DNA of 64,000 nt from a virus: the IMG/VR virus record IMGVR_UViG_3300042261_000588, positions 79,855-143,854 of that record. One strand, given 5' to 3'. The position numbers were made by a program, and so were the translations under genes. Shown here piece by piece: positions 25,355 to 34,425 of this stretch. Each line of letters opens with the position of its first letter. The stretch's first letter is position 1. The notes beneath the pieces are model-generated. The model had not been told where the DNA came from, made no database searches, and worked only from the letters and a program-made list of their open reading frames with translations.

Positions 25355-25759
25355 ATGAATGAATGTAAGAAGATCGCTGTTGACTTTGATGGGGTTCTGG
25401 TAAAGTGTTTGCCATCGGATGTTGGTTACGTTCCTGATCGGTTCGGAGAGCCTATCCTCGTGATGATTGAACGAGTCAGGGGCTGGCTGTCAGAGGGTAA
25501 GGATGTTGTGATCTTTACAGCTCGTGTTCATCCAGCGAATCCAGAAGAAGCTGAGATTGCTAGGTTGGCTATTCAGAGGTTTTGCCTCAACAACTTCGGG
25601 ATTGTCATGGAAGTCACTTGCATGAAGTCTCCAAAGATGGCTCGGTTTTATGATGATCTGGCTGTGACGGTGGAGCAAGATACTGGCAGAATCCTGACTC
25701 CGGGATTCGATGAAGAAAGAGAAGCTCCTGACGCACTTGGATCGTTGCTTTCGGAGTAG
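25355..25759 (+). CDS. HAD-superfamily phosphatase-like protein
   Basis: 134 residues. IAVDFDGVLVK is the HAD nucleophile motif, VVIFTAR the second motif, and FYDDLAVTVEQD the acidic motif. Small phage HAD proteins of this size may act as 5'-nucleotidases or polynucleotide phosphatases; substrate unknown. AAGGGAG precedes the ATG. Confidence 0.7.
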   Translation: MNECKKIAVDFDGVLVKCLPSDVGYVPDRFGEPILVMIERVRGWLSEGKDVVIFTARVHPANPEEAEIARLAIQRFCLNNFGIVMEVTCMKSPKMARFYDDLAVTVEQDTGRILTPGFDEEREAPDALGSLLSE

Positions 25760-25767
25760 AATGATCC

Positions 25768-26598
25768 ATGAATAATGAATTAAAATCTCCGGTTACGTTT
25801 CAGGGTGCCAAAGTCCGGTTGGCAAGTCAAATCGTTGATGTTCTATGGGCGGGTAAAGATACGAAGTATTTCGATCTCTGTTGTGGCGGAGGTTCGATCT
25901 CGTTAGAGTTGTTTCGTCGAGGAGTCACTCCTGAGAATATCACCATGATTGATGCCGGACCTTGGGGCAACTTTTGGCAGGCTATAGCCAATGGAAGTTT
26001 TGATCTGAGCGTCTTGAAGATGTTGTTGGATATGGTTCCGAATGATAAGGGCAAGATTAGGGATCATATCGAGCGGTTGTCGAATACCAATGCCAGTGTA
26101 ATGACTCCTTATGTCTATCTTGTGCTTCAAGCCAGCAGTTTTGGAGGCAAGGCGATATGGCGTGAAGGGGACAAGTGGAAGAATACGACGTTTAGGGGCT
26201 ACTGGGAGCCCAAGGATGGCTGTAACAGGCAGTCCCATGTAAACCCTATGATGCCTATGCCGGACGAGCTGTATCGCCGTGTAGAGGCTATTGTGAGAAG
26301 CGAGCTTTATGGCAGGGTCAAAGGACGGCAGGATGTATTACCCGGATGCATAGAAGGTTTGGGACATGGTGTGGCATACATTGATCCTCCTTACAAGGGT
26401 GCTACTGGTTATGGACGGTTTTTCGATGTGATTTCGGCGGCGAAGAAGTTTGGTGGTGTCTGCTACGTTACAGAAGGAGTTCCACTGACGGAAGAAGCTT
26501 ACAAGCTTTCGGAACACAGACAAAAGGGTGGAGTTAGTGGGAATCGAGAAAGGAAACAGGAAGAATGGATAAGCATATTCAGAAACAAGGCACTGTAA
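25768..26598 (+). CDS. Dam-like N6-adenine DNA methyltransferase (D12 class)
   Basis: 276 residues. FQGAKVRLASQIVDVL, YFDLCCGGGSISLELFRRG (AdoMet site) and GVAYIDPPYKGATGY (catalytic DPPY) in the order of D12-class adenine methylases. Full length for the family. Target sequence unknown. Overlaps the glycosyltransferase start by 34 bases. Confidence 0.75.
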   Translation: MNNELKSPVTFQGAKVRLASQIVDVLWAGKDTKYFDLCCGGGSISLELFRRGVTPENITMIDAGPWGNFWQAIANGSFDLSVLKMLLDMVPNDKGKIRDHIERLSNTNASVMTPYVYLVLQASSFGGKAIWREGDKWKNTTFRGYWEPKDGCNRQSHVNPMMPMPDELYRRVEAIVRSELYGRVKGRQDVLPGCIEGLGHGVAYIDPPYKGATGYGRFFDVISAAKKFGGVCYVTEGVPLTEEAYKLSEHRQKGGVSGNRERKQEEWISIFRNKAL

Positions 26599-27932
26599 CA
26601 GATAATGAAATCGTTTCGGTGTTTCCCGTCGAGGCTCGTAAACGGTTATTGCCGACGTTAATTTCCAGATTGGTCATGGGAGCTAATGTAATTAGTCCTT
26701 GGCATGGGAGGCAAGACGTTGTTGTTATCGAGGATGTGTATGGATTGACGAAATTAAGCGTTCAGGACTTCGCCATAGCCAAGGAAGTTGCGGAGAGGAT
26801 TACCAAGGAACTTGGATTACAAATGATTGTGCCGTCACATCAAGTATTGGTTATTCGAGACAGGGCGCAGGAGATTGTCGCTTCGATGACGGATTGTCGT
26901 GCGGGCAAGAAGGGCATTATCATGCTCAAGGATCAAGGTGGTTGTGGATATTGGAGGATGTCGCTTCCTGCAAAATACATTAATCGGGATGGGATATACA
27001 TTGATGTTACCGGAGGGACATTGGGATTAGATGGTTTGTTGGAGTATGATACGATCTTTGTTCAGCGTGTATGCAATTGGGATTACTTACTTGTTTTGGA
27101 GAGATTGAAGAAAGCTGGGAAAAGGATCGTTTACGATGTTGATGATGATATTTTTGCAATTCCGAGTGACAATCCTGCCTCAAAGGGAATGGGACGATCA
27201 GAGCAGATGGCGGCGGTTGAGTGCATGAAGATTGCTGATGTTGTTACAACTACGACAAGTATATTGCAGGAACGATTTACTTCATTGCTTGGTCGTGCTC
27301 CGGTTGTAGTGCCTAATGCTATTGACCCAGATGACGGTTGGAATCCAACTCCGATGACGGGAAGTCCGGATGGCAAGAAGAGAATTTTCTGGCAGGGAAG
27401 CAACACACATGACGAAGACTGGAATGAGTGTTTTGATGCAGTAGATCGAGTCATGAAAAAGAGGTCGGATGTTAGAGTCGTCATCATGGGGTTCTTGCCC
27501 ACTCTAGTGAAGGAGAGTCTCGGAGAGCCACATTGGAAGGATCGGGTTGAATACATTGGGTCGATGGCTCCAGAGGCATATTTCAGACTTATTAAACATG
27601 TTCGAGGGGATGTGGGACTGGCACCACTTCGGCATGAACACTTTAATCTTGGCAAATCGTCCATAAAGTGGATCGAGAACAGTGTCATCGGTATGCCAAC
27701 AGTTGCATCGGATGTTGCGCCTTATTCAGATGTGATAGAACATGGAGTCGATGGATTCATTTGTTCGGATACGGATGAGTGGGAAGACGCCATTGATGTG
27801 TGTCTTGATAATGATAGTGTGAGACGGCAGGTGGTTGAAAATGCTCGGGTAAAGGTGCGTCGGGAGTTCAACATCAAGACAGTTTCTGAGACATGGCGGA
27901 GAGTGTTGGTTGGAGATGATCGAAATGGGTGA
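26565..27932 (+). CDS. GT4-like glycosyltransferase
   Basis: 455 residues. The N-terminal half includes VYDVDDDIFAIP, typical of GT1/GT4 enzymes that recognise modified surfaces. The C-terminal half has VVPNAIDP, IFWQGSNTHDEDW, VGLAPL, FNLGKSSIKWIE and PTVASDVAPY, the nucleotide-sugar binding end of GT-B folds. Such enzymes in phages decorate DNA bases or surface glycans; with several methyltransferases next door, DNA glycosylation is possible but unproven. A C-terminal helical tail completes the fold. Confidence 0.7.
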   Translation: MDKHIQKQGTVTDNEIVSVFPVEARKRLLPTLISRLVMGANVISPWHGRQDVVVIEDVYGLTKLSVQDFAIAKEVAERITKELGLQMIVPSHQVLVIRDRAQEIVASMTDCRAGKKGIIMLKDQGGCGYWRMSLPAKYINRDGIYIDVTGGTLGLDGLLEYDTIFVQRVCNWDYLLVLERLKKAGKRIVYDVDDDIFAIPSDNPASKGMGRSEQMAAVECMKIADVVTTTTSILQERFTSLLGRAPVVVPNAIDPDDGWNPTPMTGSPDGKKRIFWQGSNTHDEDWNECFDAVDRVMKKRSDVRVVIMGFLPTLVKESLGEPHWKDRVEYIGSMAPEAYFRLIKHVRGDVGLAPLRHEHFNLGKSSIKWIENSVIGMPTVASDVAPYSDVIEHGVDGFICSDTDEWEDAIDVCLDNDSVRRQVVENARVKVRREFNIKTVSETWRRVLVGDDRNG

Positions 27933-27939
27933 TTAAATA

Positions 27940-28140
27940 GTGGATAGGAACATTTCAGTCTGTATTGAGAACAAATGTCTGGAGTGAAATTCAAGTGATC
28001 TGGTTGTTCCGAGTGATTGCCCGTATGAGATATTCCACCCTTTGGAATTAGATACGAGCAGAATGCAGATTAAGAAATGGATTGATATGCAAATACTGAA
28101 GTGGAGGGATAAGAACTTGGGAAAGATTGATGGCTCCTAG
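27940..28140 (+). pseudogene. Small ORF interrupted by TGA
   Basis: A GTG start reads DRNISVCIENKCLE, then TGA at 27985-27987, then NSSDLVVPSDCPYEIFHPLE and on to TAG at 28138. It looks like one 65-residue protein with a stop replacing a residue, possibly Trp. Readthrough is possible but decay or error is simpler. Confidence 0.35.
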
Positions 28141-28201
28141 TTGGGTGGTTCATAGTAACATTTCCTTTATATTTATCCTATCTATGAAAGGGAGAATAAT
28201 C

Positions 28202-29155
28202 ATGAGAGACTTTTTTGCTGGCTTGAGACTGGTGTTGGCTTATACTAATCTAGAGAAGATGAATATTGGGGCTATTGCTCATCAGTTCATCCGTGATACG
28301 ATTATCCCCAGTCTTCAGAAAAGGAGGGGAAAAGCGAAGACGGATACTGATATAGATAGGTATGACCGGCTGATCGAGCAATATGAGTTGTATTCAGATA
28401 TGAGGAATCCCGAAGCGAAGGTTTTTGATTCTGTGGCGGCAAATATTATTCGTCGTCGTGCCCAGCAGTCTGGTTTGAATGATGAGGATACGGAAGACTT
28501 GATGCAGACATTGGCTCTTGGATTTTTCCAGCCATTACGTGTGGATGGAAACGATCTCAGGCAAACGATGGAGAAGTATATGAAGGATCAGGAAAAGGGT
28601 CCTCTATTTCTGAAAAACTATTGGGCTCATATTGTAGACCTTCGGACGAAGTATTTCATTCGTGAATGGCAGAGAAAGCATCAGGAAACGACTTTTCCTC
28701 GTGAGGAGAACGATGAAGGTGAAGAACTTGACCCAATGGTCAATATACGCGCTCCGTCTCAAACAGATGAAGGTTATGTTCGCCAAGTAATGAAGGATTT
28801 GGAGAGTTATGTCCATAAGAATGCTCGTAACTCCAAATATTCAGAATTGTTTGATGTTTGGTTCGACCTTGCTCAGAAGAAGGGCGCTGATAAAGTGAAT
28901 ATGCATCGGGATGTTTATCCGGTGCTTAGAGATCGTGGATTTGAAGGAACTGAGCCAACTTTCAATTATCACTGGATGGCACTCAAGCAGATCATTGCGA
29001 GATTCTTCCAAAATGAGCTTGATGGCGAGGGATATAGTGGAATCAAAAAGATTCTTCGGATGAGTTCTGTGGAGTTTGTCGCATATGCTGAGTATCGCAA
29101 GCGTCTGGCTGCTTGGATGCTTAGTGGAGCTGTTCGCAATCTGTTAGAATCTTAA
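28202..29155 (+). CDS. Possible divergent sigma-factor-like protein with tag-like end
   Basis: 317 residues from an ATG preceded by AAAGGGAG. VAANIIRRRAQQSGLNDEDTEDLMQTLALGFF resembles sigma region 2.1-2.2 (E-D-x-x-Q element), and FLKNYWAHIVDLRTKYFIREWQR could be region 2.4. A later helical region may correspond to sigma4. The C-terminus (YRKRLAAWMLSGAVRNLLE) is tag-like. Alternatively an unrelated helical phage protein. If a sigma factor, it could read the non-standard promoters at 41-62 kb (inference). Confidence 0.4.
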   Translation: MRDFFAGLRLVLAYTNLEKMNIGAIAHQFIRDTIIPSLQKRRGKAKTDTDIDRYDRLIEQYELYSDMRNPEAKVFDSVAANIIRRRAQQSGLNDEDTEDLMQTLALGFFQPLRVDGNDLRQTMEKYMKDQEKGPLFLKNYWAHIVDLRTKYFIREWQRKHQETTFPREENDEGEELDPMVNIRAPSQTDEGYVRQVMKDLESYVHKNARNSKYSELFDVWFDLAQKKGADKVNMHRDVYPVLRDRGFEGTEPTFNYHWMALKQIIARFFQNELDGEGYSGIKKILRMSSVEFVAYAEYRKRLAAWMLSGAVRNLLES

Positions 29156-29222
29156 GCGATAGTTGGTTCAAGACTGACGAGTGCGGCAATGCCGTGCTAC
29201 GATTTATGAATGGAGATGAAGT

Positions 29223-29699
29223 ATGGTTCCGGCCTATGATTACGGTTGTAGTAACTGTGATAAAACATTTGAGGTTCGGCATCCTATGAAGGAATCGCCG
29301 ATTGTCGTCTGTCCCAAATGTTCGTCTCGTTCTACATATAAGGTTCCTACCTTAATTGGGATTGTAACTCGTTCCAGTCGATCTATCGGGATGGATCGTG
29401 CCGTGGACCAGGTAAAACGGAATGTCGAGATGCAGGATGAGATGAGGAGAGATATGGGTATCGAGAATATTTCCCCTCTTCGTGGTTCCACAATGAAGCA
29501 GATCTATGATGATGCCAAGGCTCAGAAATCAGAGATCAAGGAAAGCATGGCGGCACAAGCAGAGAAGAGGTCAAAGGAGACGGCTTTAAAGCAAAGGGAG
29601 TGGTCAAGAAAGGCTTTGCAGAGGATGCCACAGAGACGGAAAGAGATGTCTGAGAGAAAGGCTGCTGAAGCGTCAGCTAAAAGGGCTATCAGGATTTGA
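29223..29699 (+). CDS. FmdB-like zinc-ribbon protein
   Basis: 158 residues. YDYGCSNCDKTFEVRHP...CPKCSS matches the FmdB-type regulatory zinc ribbon at the N-terminus. The rest is a highly charged helix (Lys, Arg, Glu, Ala), probably a coiled coil. Common in phages near nucleotide-metabolism genes. Stop overlaps the next TTG start. Confidence 0.65.
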   Translation: MVPAYDYGCSNCDKTFEVRHPMKESPIVVCPKCSSRSTYKVPTLIGIVTRSSRSIGMDRAVDQVKRNVEMQDEMRRDMGIENISPLRGSTMKQIYDDAKAQKSEIKESMAAQAEKRSKETALKQREWSRKALQRMPQRRKEMSERKAAEASAKRAIRI

Positions 29700-29980
29700 A
29701 AAAGAAACCAGAAACAGATGTTAATATCACATGCGAAGTGTTTCGCGTGCTTCGGAGTGACCCGGTAGGTGATACATCAACCAATCGGGCCGAACTCAGA
29801 ATTGTAAAATGGTCAGGAGGTAAAACACGAGTATTGGAAAAACGAAGGGTTTGGAATCTAAAGAACGGGACTTTGCGTTGCAGACAATTAGTAGGACTTT
29901 CTGCCGATGATGTAGAGTGCATCGTGGCAAACAAAAACGAAATCATAACGATCTTACAAGGAGTTTCAAATGAAGCATGA
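29696..29980 (+). CDS. Small protein of unknown function
   Basis: 94 residues from a TTG overlapping the FmdB-like stop. Basic N-terminus with strand-rich core (ELRIVKWSGGKTRVLEKRRVW). Its end overlaps the ribonucleotide reductase start by 11 bases, so it is in the same operon. Confidence 0.5.
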   Translation: MKKKPETDVNITCEVFRVLRSDPVGDTSTNRAELRIVKWSGGKTRVLEKRRVWNLKNGTLRCRQLVGLSADDVECIVANKNEIITILQGVSNEA

Positions 29981-31874
29981 TCTTCCGACTGCCTACCAAG
30001 AATTCATTCATTTATCGAGATACGCCAGATGGATAGATGGCGAGGGAAGACGGGAAACATGGCATGAGACTGTAGATCGGTATATTACATTCTTCGATAA
30101 GACTTGTGGTGGAAAGATTCCCAAAGAGACGTTGGAGGAGATTAGGGAGGCTATTCTAAATCTTGAGGTGATGCCTTCTATGCGTTGTTTGATGACGGCG
30201 GGAAAGGCTTTGGAGCTAGACCATGCCGCAGCTTTTAACTGCTCTACAATGGCTATCAATCACCCATTCGCATTTGATGAGTTGTTGTATTTATTGATGC
30301 TTGGAACAGGATGCGGGATTTCGGTTGAGCGTCAATTTTTAGTGAGTCTGCCCGTTATCGCCGAAAGTTTTCGAACATCGAAAAGTGTTATTAAAGTCGA
30401 GGACTCCAGAATTGGATGGGCAAATGCTCTTCGAGAGATGATTGGGATGTTGTATCAAGGTCGTATTCCTGAATGGGATGTATCTGGTGTGCGTCCAGCA
30501 GGAGCTAAGTTAAAGACTTTTGGTGGAAGGTCTAGCGGACCAGAACCTTTGGTTGATTTGTTTAAATTTGTGATTGAGATATTCAAGGGAGCATCTGGAA
30601 GAAGGTTGAATTCGATAGAATGTCACGATATTTGCTGTAAGATCGCCGAAGTTGTTGTCTCTGGTGGAGTCAGGCGTAGCGCTATTCTATCTTTGACAAA
30701 TCCGTCGGATGATAGAATGAGACATGCTAAAGATGGCAATTGGTTCGAGACAACTCCGTGGAGATCAATGGCGAACATCAGTGCTGCATACACCGAGAAG
30801 CCAAGTATGGATGTATTCTTCAGGGAGTGGTTAGCACTATATGAATCAAAAAGTGGAGAGCGTGGAATCTTCAATCGTGAGGCAGCAAAAGCGCAAGCAT
30901 TGAAGTATGGTCGTCGTGATCCCAATCACGAGTTTCTATGCAATCCTTGTTCGGAAATTTTGGCACGAGATCAAGGGTTGTGCAATCTATCCGAGGTTGT
31001 TATACGACCGAAAGATGATTTGAAGTCGCTGCTTAGAAAAGCGAGGATCGCCGCTATCATGGGGACAATGCAGGCAACTTTGACAAACTTTCGATATCTT
31101 CGTTCTACATGGAAGAAAAATGCCGACGAAGAAGCCTTGTTGGGAGTTAGCTTGACAGGAATCATGGACAACGAAGTTATGTCAGGTAGAAAAGGGAAAA
31201 GAGAACTGGCAGAAATTCTTGAAAAATTGAGGCTTCATGTAGTGTCAGTGAACAAGGAATGGTCTAAGATTCTCGGAATCAATCAAGCAGCAGCGACGAC
31301 TTGTATAAAGCCGAGCGGAACTGTCGGTCAGTTGAATGACTGTGCCAGCGGAATTCATCCTCGTTACTCAGGAATGTATATCAGGAGAGTCCGTTGTGAT
31401 AAGCATGATCCTCTGGCAAAAATGATGATAGATGCCGGATTCCCAGCAGAAGATGATGTGATGAGGCCAGAGCGTCAGGTGGTATTCTCCTTTCCAATGA
31501 GATCGCCGGAGGGAGCAATTACTACTGATGATGTGACGGCAATTGAGCAGCTTGAATTGTGGAAAGTCTATCAGACACATTGGGCTGAACATAAGATCAG
31601 CATGACAGTTTATGTTGGAGAGTCGGAGTGGATGGAGGTTGGTGCATGGGTTTATAAAAACTTCGACTTGATGAGTGGCATAGCTTTTCTGCCTCGCATC
31701 CATCATAGTTATAAGCAAACTCCTTATGAGACTATAACTGAAAATAAGTGTGTTGAACTTGAGGCAGGAATGCCAAAGGATGTGGATTGGTCGAAGATTA
31801 GGGAATATGAGAAGGATGACGCAACTACCAATGCCAGAGAGATTGCCTGTTCAGCAGGTCAATGCGAGCTTTAA
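29970..31874 (+). CDS. nrdJ: Class II (B12-dependent) ribonucleotide reductase, monomeric type
   Basis: 634 residues. AAAFNCSTMAI, LLMLGTGCGISVER, VVVSGGVRRSA, FLCNPCSEI, GLCNLSEVV and CIKPSGTVGQL are the glycyl-barrel and cysteine motifs of the adenosylcobalamin-dependent ribonucleoside-triphosphate reductase group. The redox pair is near the C-terminus (CSAGQCEL). Makes dNTPs without oxygen or a small subunit. A free-standing B12 enzyme implies that the host supplies cobalamin. AAGGAG precedes the ATG. Confidence 0.9.
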   Translation: MKHDLPTAYQEFIHLSRYARWIDGEGRRETWHETVDRYITFFDKTCGGKIPKETLEEIREAILNLEVMPSMRCLMTAGKALELDHAAAFNCSTMAINHPFAFDELLYLLMLGTGCGISVERQFLVSLPVIAESFRTSKSVIKVEDSRIGWANALREMIGMLYQGRIPEWDVSGVRPAGAKLKTFGGRSSGPEPLVDLFKFVIEIFKGASGRRLNSIECHDICCKIAEVVVSGGVRRSAILSLTNPSDDRMRHAKDGNWFETTPWRSMANISAAYTEKPSMDVFFREWLALYESKSGERGIFNREAAKAQALKYGRRDPNHEFLCNPCSEILARDQGLCNLSEVVIRPKDDLKSLLRKARIAAIMGTMQATLTNFRYLRSTWKKNADEEALLGVSLTGIMDNEVMSGRKGKRELAEILEKLRLHVVSVNKEWSKILGINQAAATTCIKPSGTVGQLNDCASGIHPRYSGMYIRRVRCDKHDPLAKMMIDAGFPAEDDVMRPERQVVFSFPMRSPEGAITTDDVTAIEQLELWKVYQTHWAEHKISMTVYVGESEWMEVGAWVYKNFDLMSGIAFLPRIHHSYKQTPYETITENKCVELEAGMPKDVDWSKIREYEKDDATTNAREIACSAGQCEL

Positions 31875-31887
31875 GCGTGAAAGGATT

Positions 31888-32107
31888 ATGAGCGACCCTT
31901 TTCAAAGTGCTTGACTTGGCTCGACAAGTGAATGGAGGAACAGGTCGGGAATTTACTGGTGAGTTCCATCCAGACCATGAAGCTGTCGAGGCATGGAGAA
32001 CGCCGTTATCACAAAAAGATGATGGGGAGTTCAGGTATGGAAATAAGAGTCCGACAGAATTACGTCGGATGATCGAGGGTCCCGGAGGAGTATGGGAAGA
32101 ATTATGA
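31888..32107 (+). pseudogene. Small phage protein with apparent frameshift
   Basis: ATG at 31888 with AAAGGA upstream reads SDPFQSA then TGA. The +1 frame from GTG 31907 reads LDLARQVNGGTGREFTGEFHPDHEAVEAWR and on to TAA at 32105-32107, with no ribosome site of its own. Joining them gives a natural protein, so a one-base shift near 31905 is likely, or the GTG is used after ribosome slippage. Function unknown. Confidence 0.45.
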
Positions 32108-32134
32108 GTGAAAGATTTTTAAGGGAGTGTGATT

Positions 32135-32770
32135 ATGCTGTCTGATCCGATTGTGAAAAAGATGAAGTTGGCAGAATTGAAGCCAGCAGACTATAACCCG
32201 AGAAAGATTACCGACGAGGCGTTTGATGGACTTGGAGAGTCAATCTCTCAGTTCGGCATGCTTTCTCATATTGTTTGGAACAAGAGAAGTGGGAATATCG
32301 TAGGAGGACATCAGCGATATAAACATCTCATAAAGATGGGCGAAGTCGAAACAGATGTCGTTGTTGTCGACTTGGATGACAACGAAGAAGTCGCTCTTAA
32401 CATCACCCTGAATAGTAAAATGGTGAGAGGTGATTTTACGAGCGACGTAATGGATATTCTCAGAGAGACTGAGGCACGACTAGGAAGCGCCTTTCAAAAA
32501 ATCGGATTGCTCGATCTTTTTGGACATCTAAAAAGTCGTGGATTAGAAAAAGAGCCCAAGAAAAAGAAGACTACTAAAACTAGTGAGCCGAAGAAGTCGA
32601 AAACATCTAGTAGTTCTTTAAATGATGGCGACGTTGAGCCTCCGAAGAGTGATGGAAAGCCGCAGGCTATGATAACTTGTCCAAAGTGCCGGAGTCAGTG
32701 GAAGTTGACTGATAACGAGGTTGTTTACAACGGGGTGTTGAATCAGGGCAATAAGATTGGAGCCAATTAA
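32135..32770 (+). CDS. ParB/Srx-domain protein with C-terminal zinc ribbon (type A, copy 1)
   Basis: 212 residues. LKPADYNPRKITDEAFDGLGESI...IVGGHQRYKHL is the ParB N-terminal/Srx fold with its G-G-H-Q-R active-site motif. A Lys/Ser-rich linker leads to a zinc ribbon (CPKCRSQW). Such domains are CTP- or ATP-binding and often precede methyltransferases in phages. AAGGGAG is 7 bases before the ATG. First of four tandem relatives. Confidence 0.75.
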   Translation: MLSDPIVKKMKLAELKPADYNPRKITDEAFDGLGESISQFGMLSHIVWNKRSGNIVGGHQRYKHLIKMGEVETDVVVVDLDDNEEVALNITLNSKMVRGDFTSDVMDILRETEARLGSAFQKIGLLDLFGHLKSRGLEKEPKKKKTTKTSEPKKSKTSSSSLNDGDVEPPKSDGKPQAMITCPKCRSQWKLTDNEVVYNGVLNQGNKIGAN

Positions 32771-33312
32771 TGTTGATCAAGAAGTGGGAAACCAGAGTCG
32801 TAAAATTGAGTGATGTTGTTCCACAGAGCAACAATCCTAGAGTCATTGATCTTGCATCTCTTAATGGCCTACGGGCATCGCTGGGTCGTTTTGGGTATGT
32901 GGAGCTTGTCGTCTGGAATGAGCGAACGAGGCATATCATCAGCGGGCATCAGAGGTTCGCCGTATTGCAACAGGAGGGCGTCATAGAGGCCCCTATGATC
33001 GTGGTGGACATGTCCGTGGAAGAAGAGATGGGCGCAAGTCTCACTATGAACAATCCCATGATTGAGGGCGAGTTTGATGAGCCGGTCATGGAGCTTCTCG
33101 GACAAATAGAGAAATCGGTTCCCGAATTGTTCAAAGCAGTTCGGATGGAGGAACTTAGGTCATCTCTTGACAAGAGCATGGATAGGAATTTAGGAGATAG
33201 CGACACACCTGACAGAGGAGATGATGTGGACTGGGACACGGAATGCCCTTGTTGTGGAAACAAATGGAAAGTGGAAAGTTCGGATATAATAGTCGTAAAG
33301 GGTAATGTATGA
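32770..33312 (+). CDS. ParB/Srx-domain protein with zinc ribbon (type B, copy 1)
   Basis: 180 residues. VVPQSNNPRVIDLASLNGLRASL...IISGHQRFAVL is a ParB/Srx domain of a second subtype (S-G-H-Q-R instead of G-G-H-Q-R), followed by CPCCGNKWKV. Start overlaps the stop of type A copy 1 (TAATG). Confidence 0.75.
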   Translation: MLIKKWETRVVKLSDVVPQSNNPRVIDLASLNGLRASLGRFGYVELVVWNERTRHIISGHQRFAVLQQEGVIEAPMIVVDMSVEEEMGASLTMNNPMIEGEFDEPVMELLGQIEKSVPELFKAVRMEELRSSLDKSMDRNLGDSDTPDRGDDVDWDTECPCCGNKWKVESSDIIVVKGNV

Positions 33313-33869
33313 ACTGTTTGATGGAACGAAAAAAGTTGGCTGATCTCAATCCTGCGGAATACAATCCTCGTGAGATCAGGCAAGAATCTCTTGATGGACT
33401 GCAAGGGTCTATTGATCGTTTCGGAGTGTTAGTTCCTATTATCTGGAATAGGCGTTCTGGGCGTATTGTTGGAGGACATCAACGATACAAGGTATTGACA
33501 TCTAAGGGTGTTGAGGAAACAGATGTCGTTGTTGTCGACTTGGATAACAACGAAGAAGTTGCTCTCAATATCACCTTGAACAATCCTGCCACTAGAGGGA
33601 AATTCACCAAGAGCGTGGTCGGATTATTAGAGCAGTCTGAAAAAACAATGAAGGAAGAATTTAAGAAGGTTGGACTTTCGGATATGTTGAATTATCTGAG
33701 CCGCTTCAAGTTTGATGGTCCGGCGGGGTCTGGAGAGACTGGGAGTGGCAAGGGCAAGGGCAAAGGTGAGGGAAAGATCAAAGAGGGGATGAAGTGTCCG
33801 AGGTGTCAGAGTATTTGGAGAAAATCTGATGGTGAAGTGCTTTATAGAAGTGGGGTGGCCAATGGGTGA
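33309..33869 (+). CDS. ParB/Srx-domain protein with zinc ribbon (type A, copy 2)
   Basis: 186 residues. Closely matches the 32135 gene: LNPAEYNPREI, IVGGHQRYKVL, EETDVVVVDLDNNEEVALN, and a CPRCQSIW ribbon, with a Gly/Ser/Lys linker in place of the Lys/Ser one. Overlaps the previous stop by four bases. Confidence 0.75.
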   Translation: MNCLMERKKLADLNPAEYNPREIRQESLDGLQGSIDRFGVLVPIIWNRRSGRIVGGHQRYKVLTSKGVEETDVVVVDLDNNEEVALNITLNNPATRGKFTKSVVGLLEQSEKTMKEEFKKVGLSDMLNYLSRFKFDGPAGSGETGSGKGKGKGEGKIKEGMKCPRCQSIWRKSDGEVLYRSGVANG

Positions 33870-34425
33870 TCTGGGCAAAGTTGAAGTTCGGGTCATCAAG
33901 TTTGCCGAAGTAATACCGATGCCGAATAATCCGCGGGTCATTGATGATGTGGCACTGAATGGCCTGAAGGCGTCGCTAGATCGTTTCGGTTATGTTGAGC
34001 CTATCGTCTGGAACAAGAGGACTGGACATATCGTGGGAGGGCATCAGCGATTTAAGGTGCTCAACATGCAGGGATTGATTGAAGCTCAGATGGTTGTCGT
34101 GGATATGAATCCTGACGACGAGATGTCAGCGAATCTGACTTTGAATAATCCAGAGATCGAAGGTGAGTTTTCCGAGAAGGCATTGGAACTCCTAAAGGCT
34201 CTCAAAGGAGAAGAGTCTGATTTGTTTGGAAAACTTAGGATGGACGATTTGATGGGTAATCTTGAAAAGCGTTTCGTTCAAGTAAATGATAAGTCTTACG
34301 AGAATAAGGAGATCGATATACAGGAGTTGGTTTCCGGCTGTAATGACAAGTGTCCTTGTTGTGGGTTTGTATGGACGGCGGATGATAAAGACCAAGTTGA
34401 CTTGGAGACACTAAAAGATGGTTGA
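33862..34425 (+). CDS. ParB/Srx-domain protein with zinc ribbon (type B, copy 2)
   Basis: 187 residues. MPNNPRVIDDVALNGLKASL...IVGGHQRFKVL and CPCCGFVW; nearest relative is the 32770 gene. ATG lies just before the previous stop, so the four genes form one coupled unit leading into two C5 methyltransferases. Confidence 0.75.
   Translation: MGDLGKVEVRVIKFAEVIPMPNNPRVIDDVALNGLKASLDRFGYVEPIVWNKRTGHIVGGHQRFKVLNMQGLIEAQMVVVDMNPDDEMSANLTLNNPEIEGEFSEKALELLKALKGEESDLFGKLRMDDLMGNLEKRFVQVNDKSYENKEIDIQELVSGCNDKCPCCGFVWTADDKDQVDLETLKDG

Noticed and set aside
27131-27688. 185-codon minus-strand frame opposite the glycosyltransferase
   Set aside because: The plus-strand glycosyltransferase motifs are unambiguous; the antisense product is Ser-rich and featureless.
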